Source of the DNA: Kitasatospora mediocidica KCTC 9733
GTDB lineage: Bacteria; Actinomycetota; Actinomycetes; Streptomycetales; Streptomycetaceae
Reading direction: 5' to 3'
DNA length: 64,000 nt
Assembly (NCBI RefSeq): GCF_000744225.1
Contig: NZ_JQLN01000001.1
Span: forward strand, 434,001 to 498,000
The notes under the pieces: model-generated
What the model was told of the DNA's origin: nothing
The model's input: only the letters and a program-made list of their open reading frames with translations
The model's database searches: none
Position numbers and translations under genes: made by a program
Shown here: positions 16,421 to 24,331 of the stretch, piece by piece
Position numbering within the stretch: position 1 is the stretch's first letter
Layout of the letters: every line of letters begins with the position of its first letter

Positions 16421-17647
16421 TCAGTCGACCGGGGCCGGGACGTAGCGGTCGAGCAGGCCGATGGGCGAGTCGCAGGGCCAGCTGCAGAACCCGGCGCGTT
16501 CCACCTCCTCGTAGAACGGGACGCCGTCGTCGGCCCGGTGCGGGGCCCGGTCATGGTGGAGGTGGACGACGGGGTCGGCGTGGCGGTCCATCGGGCCGTA
16601 GCGCTCGGCGCGCCAGACGAAGTCCTGGTCCTCGCCGCCCCAGCCGGAGAAGCGCTCGTCCATCCCGCCGATCCGGCTGAACAGCGACTCGCGCAGCCAG
16701 ACGCAGCCGCCGGGCGGGCGGCGCAGGAACACCCCGCGCAGCCCGCTCTGGTCCACCGCCGCGCCGCCCTCCTGGCAGCGCCGGCGCACGGCGGCCCGGC
16801 TGGCCTGCGGGTCGAGGAAGAGCATGTCCTGGAACGGCCAGTGCGCCTGGGTACCCGGCTGCCGGAACCGGGCGACCGCCCGGGCGACGAAGTCGCGGTC
16901 GACCAGGATGTCGCCGTCCAGGACGCAGACCAGTTCAGCGGGCCTGGCGCCGTGCACCACACCGACGTTGACGGTCCAGGACTTGTTGAAGCGCCCGGGG
17001 CAGGGGGCGAACAGGTACTGGTCGCAGGCGTCCGCGAACAGCTCGCGCCAGCGCGGCCGTTCGTCGCTCTCGACGACGATCACCCGGTAGCGCTCGCGCG
17101 GGTGGCTCTGGTCGGCGAGGGCGGCCAGGACGGCGGCGAGGTTGCGCAGCCGTCCCTGCGCGTCGTCCTGCGCGCGGAACGGGATCACCACGGCGGCGTC
17201 CACCGGGTGCCGGCCGTGATGCGGCGGACGGGCGAGTTTGCCGAGCAGCTCGGCGGCCGTCAGCGCGGGGGCGTCTGGCGCCGGGAGCGGCGCGCCGGGC
17301 TTGGCCAGCAGCCGGGACAGGGTCTCCACCGTGGCTGTGGCGTCGGCCAGTTGGGCGACCAGGTGGTCGGGGTCGGGGTCCGCCAGCAGCGGCAGCAGGA
17401 GCTTGGCCAGCCGGTGCGCGGCGGCCGAGTCCTGTGGCGCGCCCGCGAGTTCGGCGGTTGCCGCGACCGCGCGCGGGTCGGCGAGGGCCGACAGCGCGCG
17501 GACGGTGGCGTGGTGGGCGTCGGCCGACCAGTCCCAGTAGTCCGGGGCGACGCCCCGTGCCACCGGGTCACCGGCCAGGATCACGCTGCTGACGGCGGCG
17601 GCGGCGAGCGCCTCGGGGTCGTACGGCCGGGCGGGCAGGTCGGACAC
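16421..17647 (-). CDS. Family 2 glycosyltransferase with galactosyltransferase-type C-terminal domain
   Basis: 408 residues. Residues ~1-150 form an Ala/Leu-rich helical extension. The GT-A domain starts at VDAAVVIPFRAQD and carries VCVLDGDILVD, the Asp-x-Asp-type metal site. GGCVWLRESLFSRIGGMDERF and GWGGEDQDFVWRAE follow, the latter typical of the GT27-like domain that provides the catalytic base. It lacks membrane segments and is probably a soluble cytoplasmic transferase of a hexose from a nucleotide sugar. It lies on the same strand as the HAD gene upstream but is separated by a hairpin, so it may not belong to the nitrosourea operon. Confidence 0.85.
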   Translation of the reverse strand: MSDLPARPYDPEALAAAAVSSVILAGDPVARGVAPDYWDWSADAHHATVRALSALADPRAVAATAELAGAPQDSAAAHRLAKLLLPLLADPDPDHLVAQLADATATVETLSRLLAKPGAPLPAPDAPALTAAELLGKLARPPHHGRHPVDAAVVIPFRAQDDAQGRLRNLAAVLAALADQSHPRERYRVIVVESDERPRWRELFADACDQYLFAPCPGRFNKSWTVNVGVVHGARPAELVCVLDGDILVDRDFVARAVARFRQPGTQAHWPFQDMLFLDPQASRAAVRRRCQEGGAAVDQSGLRGVFLRRPPGGCVWLRESLFSRIGGMDERFSGWGGEDQDFVWRAERYGPMDRHADPVVHLHHDRAPHRADDGVPFYEEVERAGFCSWPCDSPIGLLDRYVPAPVD

Positions 17648-17693
17648 GGCGGGTCTCCGGACGGGGTCGATGGTGGTGGTGGAGTGGGGTGTG

Positions 17694-17731
17694 CGGTGGC
17701 CCCCGGGTCGCTGGTCCGGGGGCCACCGCGG
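17694..17731. terminator. Hairpin after the HAD gene
   Basis: GCGGTGGCCCC and its complement GGGGCCACCGC, with an extra GG/CC pair and one bulge, form a long stem around an ~8-nt loop. It starts next to the stop of the minus-strand HAD gene (17734), and the glycosyltransferase gene begins below it at 17647. Confidence 0.65.
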
Positions 17732-17733
17732 GG

Positions 17734-18453
17734 TCAGCCGGTCTCTGCCGTACGCCAGTTGATCCCGGCGAGGTCGGCCACCACGATGTCGGCGGCGGCC
17801 AGTGCCCGCGCGTCGTGGGTGGTGGTGAGGCCGACGCAGCGCAGCCCGGCCGCCTTGGCCGCGGCGATGCCCGCCGGGGCGTCCTCGAAGGCGATCGCGT
17901 CGGCGGGCGAGACCCCGAGCGCGGCGATGCCGGCCAGGTAACCTTCGGGGTCGGGCTTGCCCGCCACCACGTCCTCGGCGGTGATCAGGACCTTGAACAG
18001 CCCGGCTCCGCCGACGTTCTCCAGCAGGTCGGTGGCGTGCTCGCGCAGGCCGGAGGTGACGACCGCGAGCGGGACGCCGGCCGCGTGCAGTCGGGCGATC
18101 AACTCGGCCGCGCCGGGCACCGGGTAGGGCGGCGGGCTGTCCGGGCCGTTCAGGTAGCCGCAGGCCTCCTCGAACAGCTCGTCGACGGAGTGCTCGCCGG
18201 GGAAGCGGTGCACGTGCTCGGCCAGCGACTCCTGGCCGCGCCGGCCGACGAAGCTCGCCAACAGCGCGTCGTCGCAGGGCAGTCCGTGCGTGGTGAAGAG
18301 CCTGGTCCAGGCGGCGCGGCTGCGGTGCTCGGTGGCGACGAGGGTGCCGTCCAGGTCGAACAGGGCTGCTCCGGCGCGCAGTTCGAGGCGCCGGGTCGGT
18401 TCGGTGGGGTGCGTGGGGTGCGTGGGGTGCGTGGGGTGCGTGGGCTGGGTCAT
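17734..18453 (-). CDS. HAD-family sugar phosphatase
   Basis: 239 residues. The HAD motifs are ALFDLDGTLVATE (motif I), VVTSGL (motif II), the Lys of KPDPEGYLAG (motif III) and IAFEDAPAGIAAAKAAGLRCVGL (motif IV), with a helical C1 cap between motifs I and II. This arrangement matches beta-phosphoglucomutase/sugar-phosphate phosphatases, so a small sugar phosphate is the likely substrate. It is the last gene in the minus-strand run MFS-amidase-HAD, with a 55-bp gap to the amidase. Streptozotocin carries a glucosamine, so dephosphorylation of a glucosamine-6-phosphate conjugate is plausible, but this is inference. The first ~20 residues are a THP repeat. Confidence 0.82.
   Translation of the reverse strand: MTQPTHPTHPTHPTHPTEPTRRLELRAGAALFDLDGTLVATEHRSRAAWTRLFTTHGLPCDDALLASFVGRRGQESLAEHVHRFPGEHSVDELFEEACGYLNGPDSPPPYPVPGAAELIARLHAAGVPLAVVTSGLREHATDLLENVGGAGLFKVLITAEDVVAGKPDPEGYLAGIAALGVSPADAIAFEDAPAGIAAAKAAGLRCVGLTTTHDARALAAADIVVADLAGINWRTAETG
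18406..18441. repeat. 9-bp tandem repeat, four copies
   Basis: GGGGTGCGT repeats exactly four times and encodes the Thr-His-Pro repeats at the N-terminus of the HAD phosphatase. It is probably prone to in-frame copy-number change. Confidence 0.9.
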
Positions 18454-18508
18454 CGGTGGTCGGTTCCTTGGGTGATCACGTGTCGGGTGCGGTGGACGGG
18501 GTCGGGGA

Positions 18509-19975
18509 TCAGGCCCCCAGCCGCAGGTCGCGGTAGGAGTCGGCCCACGGGAGCCGGGCCTCGATCGCTGCCGCGCCCCGGATCACCTTGACGTCCTGGT
18601 GGCGGCGGGCGGCCAGCTGGAGCCCGACCGGCACGCCGTTGGCGGCCCGGCCCACCGGCACGGACGCGGCGGGGCTGGCGATCAGGTTGAACGGGCTGGT
18701 GAGCGACCAGCCGACGTAGCGGTCCACCGGACGGCCGTCGATCTCGTGCGGCCCCACCGTGTCGCGGCCGCTGCCGTTGGGCACCCCGGTGATCCCGTTG
18801 ACCGGGCTGGCGATCAGGTCGTAGCGGTCGAAGAGGTCCTCGAAGGCGTCCAGGACCTGGGTGCGCATCAGGTCCTCCAGGCGGAAGTCGACCGCGCGGA
18901 ACGAGTCGCCGACCCGGACGCTGTCGATGTAGCCCGCCTCGATCGAACCGCTGTGGTCGCCGACCAGGTCGAGGCCCTGGCGCCGGGCGACCTCGGCGGA
19001 CTCCGCGTGGCAGAGCGAGAGGTAGCGCCGCCACATGGCGGTGAGCTCGTCGTGCGGGAACGGCAGCTTGAAGTCGACCTCCTCGACCACCGCGCCGGCC
19101 TCCACCAGGGCGGGCAGCGCGACGCGCACCAGCCGCTCGGCCTCCGCCGTCACCGGGTAGCCGCCCAGGTCGGGGCTGTAGGCCACCCGCAGGCCGGTCA
19201 GGTCACCGTCCAGCCCGTCGGCCAGCCGGTCGCCGACCGGGAAGGAGAACGGGTCGCGCGGGTGCGGGCCGGACATCACGTCCAGCCCGATCACCGCGTC
19301 CCGCACCGAGCGGGCCAGCGGGGCGTAGCAGACCATCGGGTTCAGCCGGCGGAACGCGTTCGGCTTGGCCGGCACGGCGACCCGGCCGAAGGTGGTCATC
19401 ATCGCGAAGACCCCGCAGAAGGCGGCCGGCACGCGCAACGAGCCGCCCGCGTCCGATCCCTGGGCCAGCGGCACCAGCCCGGCGGCGACGGCCGCGGCGC
19501 TGCCGCCGGAGGAGCCGCCCGCGTTCATGGCCAGGTTGAACGGCGTCGGCGTCGGGCCGAACAATGCGTTGTCGGTGGTCGCCTTGAAGCCGAACTCGGG
19601 GGTGTTGGTCTTGCCCACCACGATGGCGCCGGCCTGCTCCAGGCGCTCGACGCACAGGATCGTCTCGGTGGGCACGTCCTCGGCGAAGACCAGCGAGCCG
19701 CGGGTCATCCGGACTCCGGCGACCGGGTCGAGGTCCTTCACGGCGATCGGCACGCCGTGCAGCGGGCCCAGCTCGGCGCCGGACCGCACCGCCTGCTCGG
19801 CCTTCTTCGCGGCGTCCAGCGCCCGGTCCGCACAGACCGTCACCACCGCGTTCACGGTGGGGTTGAGCTGCTCGATCCGCGCCAGGCTGGCCTCGACCGC
19901 CTCCACCGGCGAGATCTCGCGCCGCCGGATCAGCTCGGCCAGTCGGTGGGCTGTCAGGTCGGTGGGCTCGGTCAT
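18509..19975 (-). CDS. Amidase-signature family hydrolase
   Basis: 488 residues from ATG 19975, preceded by AGGAGA. The Ser-cisSer-Lys triad is visible: Lys80 in PIAVKDLD, Ser155 in GGSSGGSAAA and Ser179 in GSDAGGSLRVPA. The length and order match GatA-like amidases. There is no GatB/GatC partner, so it is a stand-alone amidase, probably cytoplasmic. It lies 102 bp after the MFS gene and 55 bp before the HAD gene in one probable operon, divergent from the SznE/SznF genes. It may cleave an amide or urea-type intermediate or a protective acyl/aminoacyl group in the nitrosourea pathway; this role is inferred from position only. Confidence 0.87.
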   Translation of the reverse strand: MTEPTDLTAHRLAELIRRREISPVEAVEASLARIEQLNPTVNAVVTVCADRALDAAKKAEQAVRSGAELGPLHGVPIAVKDLDPVAGVRMTRGSLVFAEDVPTETILCVERLEQAGAIVVGKTNTPEFGFKATTDNALFGPTPTPFNLAMNAGGSSGGSAAAVAAGLVPLAQGSDAGGSLRVPAAFCGVFAMMTTFGRVAVPAKPNAFRRLNPMVCYAPLARSVRDAVIGLDVMSGPHPRDPFSFPVGDRLADGLDGDLTGLRVAYSPDLGGYPVTAEAERLVRVALPALVEAGAVVEEVDFKLPFPHDELTAMWRRYLSLCHAESAEVARRQGLDLVGDHSGSIEAGYIDSVRVGDSFRAVDFRLEDLMRTQVLDAFEDLFDRYDLIASPVNGITGVPNGSGRDTVGPHEIDGRPVDRYVGWSLTSPFNLIASPAASVPVGRAANGVPVGLQLAARRHQDVKVIRGAAAIEARLPWADSYRDLRLGA

Positions 19976-20077
19976 CCCTGGTTCTCCTAGCTGGGTCGCT
20001 CGGATGGGCACACTGCTGCTCTCTACGGGTGAACACCGCTCGGGCCGAAGTGGTTGCGGTGCGCGGCGCGACGCCGC

Positions 20078-21565
20078 TCAGTCGGTGCGACGGACGGCCT
20101 GCGCGGCCGCCAGGGTGGCGAGGGCGGCCACCGCGGCCAGCCCGAGCGCGGTGAGGGCGAACGCCGTGCCGGGCGCGTGCGCGACGCCGCGGCGCCCGGC
20201 CAGGGCGGGGTAGAGCGTGCCGAAGACCGCCACGCCCAGCACGCCCGCGAGTTGGGCGATGGTGTTGACCGAACCGCTCAGATCGGCGGCGTACCGGGGC
20301 GGCACCGCCAGCGTGAGCAGGGTCAGCAGCGAACTGAACGTGGTACCCAGGGCGAGCCCGCCGAAGCAGAGCACCACGGCCAGCGCGGCCGGCCGTGCGG
20401 CGCCGGCGGCCTGGAGCAGCGCGAGAGCGCCGTACGACAGCGTCAGCAGCAGGCCGCCCAGCACCGGCAGGCGCCGGCGCAGCGCGGCGGGCAGGCGCGG
20501 GAGCAGCGGGCCGGTGATACCGAAGCAGAGCACCCAGCCCAGCGGCACCAAGCCGGACTGCCAAGGGCTCAGACCGAGTTGCTGCTGAAGGTGGAGGGCG
20601 AGCAGGTACAGCAGGGAGAGGTAGGTCAGGGTGGTGCCGGCCTGGGCGAGCAACGCCCAGCGGACGGCGGGCAGGCTCAGCGGCCGCAGGTCCAACGCCG
20701 GGCGCCCGCCCCGCTCGGCCACCCGGCGTTCGGTCCGGGCGAAGGCGATCAGGCCGGGCACGGTGAGCGCGAGGACGGCCCAGATCCACCAGGGCCGGCC
20801 AAGGCCCGGGCCCAGCGTCAGCGGGAGCACGGCGGCGAGCGTGGAGCCGGCCAGCAGCGCGGTCCCGGCCAGGTCCAACCCGTCCTGCCCGGTGGGTGGT
20901 TCGGGCGCGGCGGCGGTCGGTCCGGCCGGGGTGCGGACGGTGCGCGGCAGCAGCCGGACGCCGACGGTCAGCGCGGCGATCCCGGCCGGCACGTTGATCA
21001 GGAAGGCGGCCCGCCAGCCGCTGCCCAGCAGGTCGGCGGAGACCAGCACGCCGCCGAGGATCTGGCCCAGCGCGGCGCTGCCGGACAGGGTCGCGGCGTA
21101 CAGGCCGACCGCCTGGCCCCGGCGCTCGGCCGGGAACCACTGGTGGATGCCGATCAGGACCGAGGGCACCATCAGCCCGGCCCCCACGCCCTGCACCAGG
21201 CGGGCGGCGATCAACGCCCCGGTGCCGGGGGCCAGTCCGCACAGCAGCGAAGCGGTGGTGAACAGCGCGAGGCCGCCCAGGAAGGCCCGGCGGACGCCGA
21301 GCCGGGCCGCCAGCCGGGCGCCGGTCACCAGCGTCAGCGCGTAGAGCAGCACGTATCCGGTCACCACGAGGGTGAGGTCGCCGGCCGAGGTGCCCAGGTC
21401 GGCGCGGATCGAGGGCGCGGCGACATTGGCCACCGCGGTGTCGATGTTGGCCATGGCCTGGCCCGAGAGCAGGATCAGCAGGAGCCAGGCGGCGGCCCGG
21501 GGCGGCGGGTGCACGCCCGCCCGGTCCACGGCGGGCGCGACGGCGGCGCGGGCCTGCTCGGTCAT
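20078..21565 (-). CDS. MFS drug exporter, DHA2 (14-TM) type
   Basis: 495 residues from ATG 21565 behind AAGGAG. Fourteen hydrophobic segments are visible. The signatures are MANIDTAVANVAAPSI (motif D1-like), LAARLGVRRAFLGGLALF (motif A) and ARLVQGVGAGLMVPSVL. GSGWRAAFLINVPAGIAAL is typical of the EmrB/QacA family. It is the first gene of a minus-strand run with the amidase and HAD gene. Its promoter region is shared with the nitrosourea genes, so it is the best candidate for export of the final product or self-resistance. Confidence 0.88.
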   Translation of the reverse strand: MTEQARAAVAPAVDRAGVHPPPRAAAWLLLILLSGQAMANIDTAVANVAAPSIRADLGTSAGDLTLVVTGYVLLYALTLVTGARLAARLGVRRAFLGGLALFTTASLLCGLAPGTGALIAARLVQGVGAGLMVPSVLIGIHQWFPAERRGQAVGLYAATLSGSAALGQILGGVLVSADLLGSGWRAAFLINVPAGIAALTVGVRLLPRTVRTPAGPTAAAPEPPTGQDGLDLAGTALLAGSTLAAVLPLTLGPGLGRPWWIWAVLALTVPGLIAFARTERRVAERGGRPALDLRPLSLPAVRWALLAQAGTTLTYLSLLYLLALHLQQQLGLSPWQSGLVPLGWVLCFGITGPLLPRLPAALRRRLPVLGGLLLTLSYGALALLQAAGAARPAALAVVLCFGGLALGTTFSSLLTLLTLAVPPRYAADLSGSVNTIAQLAGVLGVAVFGTLYPALAGRRGVAHAPGTAFALTALGLAAVAALATLAAAQAVRRTD

Positions 21566-21778
21566 GGTGCTCCTTGCCTGCGGGACCCTGCGGCGGCGCG
21601 CAGAGGCTGTCGTGTACACGTGTCCGCGCGGACGTGCGCGGGTATCGCAGGGTGGAACACCGGTGGGGTCCGTTCGGTTGCGCGACACCGCGACTCCGCC
21701 TGCGCGAGTACAACGTCGGCCCTTCACGTTCAAGCCTTCCGATCGGCTTGCCCGGCTGGCTATGGTCTGAACATCGCT

Positions 21779-21794
21779 AGTGGTCTAGACCTAG
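21779..21794. promoter_or_regulatory. DasR-like operator (dre) in the divergent promoter
   Basis: AGTGGTCTAGACCTAG matches 13 of 16 positions of the DasR-responsive element AGTGGTCTAGACCACT, and its core GGTCTAGACC is a perfect palindrome. It lies 22 bp before the start of the IS701-like gene and 214 bp before the MFS start. A half site (ATGGTCT) lies about 18 bp upstream. DasR is a GntR-family regulator sensing glucosamine-6-phosphate; another GntR protein could also use this site. Confidence 0.6.
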
Positions 21795-21815
21795 AGGGGA
21801 TAGGCAGCAGGAATC

Positions 21816-22910
21816 ATGGGCAACCCGGGTCTGCACATCGACGCCTCCTCCGAACTCGCCAAGCTGGTGGCTCCGCTCTTCAGTCGCTCCGAACCACGGC
21901 GGCAGGCTCTCGCCTACATCGACGGCCTGCTGAACGCCGCCGAACGCGGGAACAGCAGGCTGCTCGCGGAGCACGCCGGCGCCCCCAGCGTCTGGAGCAC
22001 TCAGCGCCTGCTCACCCGGGCCCGCTGGGACGCGGAGGAGCTGCGGGACCGGATCCGCGACTTCCTCGGTGAGCAACTGGGACGCCCGTCAGCCCAGTTG
22101 GTGCTGTGCCAGTACGAAACTCGGCGCACCGGCAACCAGGCGGTGGCCGTCGCGCGGCAGTCCACCGAACGCGACCCCCGCCCGCACAACAGCCAGGTCG
22201 CGGTCCTGCTCTGCTACGTCTCCCCTCACGGCAGCGCGCTGGTGGACCGGGAACTGTTCCTGCCGCCGGAGTGGGCCGAGGACCCGGCCCGCTGCGCCGA
22301 CGCCGGCATCCCCGAGGGGCAGACCCGCTACCGCTCCAAAGCCGCACTGGGACGCGAGATGGCCGAGCGCGCGTCGGCCGGCGGACTGCCCTTCTCCTGG
22401 GTGGTGGGCGGGCCGGGCTTCGGCCGGGACTCCGCCCTGCGCGACTGGCTGCGCCGGCGCCGGCTGCCCTACGTCCTCGAACTGCCGCCCGAGATCGCCC
22501 ATTTGACCCAACTGTCGTTCCGGGCGATCGAGGCCCCCCGCCCCGCCGGGATCAACTCGCCCCACCTGGAGGGCAGCTGGCAGGTGGTCGGCAGCGACAC
22601 CGCGCTCTCCCGACGGCTCTGGGGACCGCCCGCGGACGGCTTCCGGTACACCGTCCTGCTGAGCCGGAATACGGCCGGCGACGAGCACGTCCACCTGGTT
22701 CACGCGCCCGAACCGACCCCGCTGGTGTCCATGGCGTACGCGGTCCTCTCGCGCCGGACCGCCGATCTGACGATCCGTCGGGCCGAGGAGGACGCCGGCC
22801 TCGGCAGCCACCAGGTTCGGGGCTGGGTCGCCTGGTACCGGCACACCACCCTGGCGCTGGCGGCAGCGGCCGTCCGCGAGACCCGGCCGACGGCGCACCG
22901 AGCGCCCTGA
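21816..22910 (+). CDS. Degenerate IS701-like transposase protein in the biosynthetic cluster
   Basis: 364 residues collinear with IS701-family transposases over the whole length: YIDGLLNAAERGN, QRLLTRARWDAEELRDRIR, NSQVAVLLCYVSPHG, LPFSWVVGGPGFGRDSALRDWL and the C-terminal GLGSHQVRGWVAWYRHTTLAL. The first catalytic position, normally DDTGF, reads CQYET (98-102). The second, normally ADE, reads GGP (198-200). Both Asp residues are therefore lost, while the final E-containing helix is kept. No terminal inverted repeats were seen. The intact, undisrupted frame inside a biosynthetic locus suggests a domesticated protein, perhaps DNA-binding and regulatory, rather than a mobile element. It is the first plus-strand gene after the dre-like site. 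Confidence 0.8.
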   Translation: MGNPGLHIDASSELAKLVAPLFSRSEPRRQALAYIDGLLNAAERGNSRLLAEHAGAPSVWSTQRLLTRARWDAEELRDRIRDFLGEQLGRPSAQLVLCQYETRRTGNQAVAVARQSTERDPRPHNSQVAVLLCYVSPHGSALVDRELFLPPEWAEDPARCADAGIPEGQTRYRSKAALGREMAERASAGGLPFSWVVGGPGFGRDSALRDWLRRRRLPYVLELPPEIAHLTQLSFRAIEAPRPAGINSPHLEGSWQVVGSDTALSRRLWGPPADGFRYTVLLSRNTAGDEHVHLVHAPEPTPLVSMAYAVLSRRTADLTIRRAEEDAGLGSHQVRGWVAWYRHTTLALAAAAVRETRPTAHRAP

Positions 22911-23197
22911 GCACGGGAATTGGCGCCAAGTACCGTTCCCGGCATTGATCCCTTGCCGCCCGCCGATGCGGCTGGTGTACTCAAATCATCGGTGGACAAG
23001 CAACTCCTCTGTACACCGAGTCATTCACGCTGTGCTTTTCCGGACGTCCGCCGCCGTTCAGCACCATTCGTCAGGCACCTCCCGGCGCACCTGAGCCGGC
23101 ACAAATCGCACGGGTAATTCTCCGCATTGCGGCACTGCCCGACCCACCGAAACGGCCGCCGCAATTCCGCCCCCTTTTCAGGAGTGTTCACACCGCG

Positions 23198-24289
23198 ATG
23201 GCCGAGACCACCACTCATCTTGACGCAGTCGCCGACCCGCAGCCGAGCGCGGGGCACCGCACCGCGGCGGCCGACCCCGCCACCGACCCGCATGCCCGGA
23301 TCGCACTGGCGGGCCTGCACACCAGAGCCCAGGAGCTGGGCCGACTCGCCAACGTCACCATCGACGCGTTGGCCGATCCCGCCGCCGCCCTGAGGACCAC
23401 CGGCCCCGACTTCGCCGAGCTGGCCCGGGAGACCGTGCCTCGCTGGCACTTCGCCATGCTCAACGACCACGAGCGCAACGACGCGCTCGCGGTGGCGCTG
23501 GAGCGGGTGGTCCCGCCCGGCGCCACGGTGCTGGACATCGGCGCGGGCACCGGACTGCTCGCGATGATGGCCGTGCGGGCCGGTGCGAAGCACGTCTACA
23601 GCTGCGAGGCCAACCCGATGATGGCCGAGGTGGCCCGCCAGGTGGTCGCCGAGCACGGGTTCACCGACTCCGTCACCGTCCTCGCCAAGCGCTCGACGGA
23701 GCTGGTGGTCGGCCAGGACCTGCCCGACCGGGTGGACGCGGTGATCTCCGAGATCGTCGACTGCGGCCTGATCGGCGAGGGGCTGCTGCCCTCCGTCCGG
23801 CATGCACGGGCCGAACTCCTGGCCCCGGGCGGCGTCCTGCTGCCGCGCACCGCGCGGGTGCTCGGGGCGCTGGTGCAGAGCGAGGCCGCGGCCCGGCTCA
23901 ACCGGGTCGACAACGCCGGGGGCTTCGACGTCTCGCTGCTCAACACCTTCGCCACGGTGGGGCACTTCCCCGTCCGACTGCACACCTGGCCGCACCGCGT
24001 GCTCTCCGAGCCGGTCGAACTCGCCGCCTTCGACTGCGAGTCGGGGCCACTGGAGGCCGGCCGCCGGTCGCTGAGCGTGCCGGTGCACACCGCGGGCACC
24101 GCGCACATCCTGGTCGCCTGGTTCGAACTGGACCTGGGCGGCGGCGTGACCCTGCGCAACAGCCCGGAGAACGTCAGCTCGCACTGGATGCAGGCGATGA
24201 TCCCGCTCCCGACGCCCGTCGAGGTGACACCGCAGAAGCCTCTGGCCCTCGAACTCCACTGGAGCGAGACCAAGTTCGAACTGCGCTGA
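23198..24289 (+). CDS. sznE: PRMT-like L-arginine N-methyltransferase (SznE type)
   Basis: 363 residues with the protein-arginine-methyltransferase core. Motif I is VLDIGAGTGLL (111-121) and the acidic SAM ribose ligand is Glu137 in SCEANP. The double-E loop SEIVDCGLIGE has Glu185 and Glu194, and the THW-like loop is SSHW (327-330). It lacks a dimerisation arm typical of protein-specific PRMTs. In streptozotocin biosynthesis SznE methylates free L-arginine to N-omega-methyl-L-arginine, the substrate of SznF. The SznF homologue follows after 42 bp on the same strand, which makes this function very likely. The leader (about 20 residues) is Ala/Thr/Asp-rich. Confidence 0.9.
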   Translation: MAETTTHLDAVADPQPSAGHRTAAADPATDPHARIALAGLHTRAQELGRLANVTIDALADPAAALRTTGPDFAELARETVPRWHFAMLNDHERNDALAVALERVVPPGATVLDIGAGTGLLAMMAVRAGAKHVYSCEANPMMAEVARQVVAEHGFTDSVTVLAKRSTELVVGQDLPDRVDAVISEIVDCGLIGEGLLPSVRHARAELLAPGGVLLPRTARVLGALVQSEAAARLNRVDNAGGFDVSLLNTFATVGHFPVRLHTWPHRVLSEPVELAAFDCESGPLEAGRRSLSVPVHTAGTAHILVAWFELDLGGGVTLRNSPENVSSHWMQAMIPLPTPVEVTPQKPLALELHWSETKFELR

Positions 24290-24331
24290 CCGCGCGCCAC
24301 CCCCACTCCCCCGGATGGAAGGAACCCGATC

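Noticed and set aside
21816..22910. An active insertion sequence of the IS701 family
   Set aside because: Two catalytic Asp positions are substituted, and no inverted repeats or target duplications were seen at its borders.
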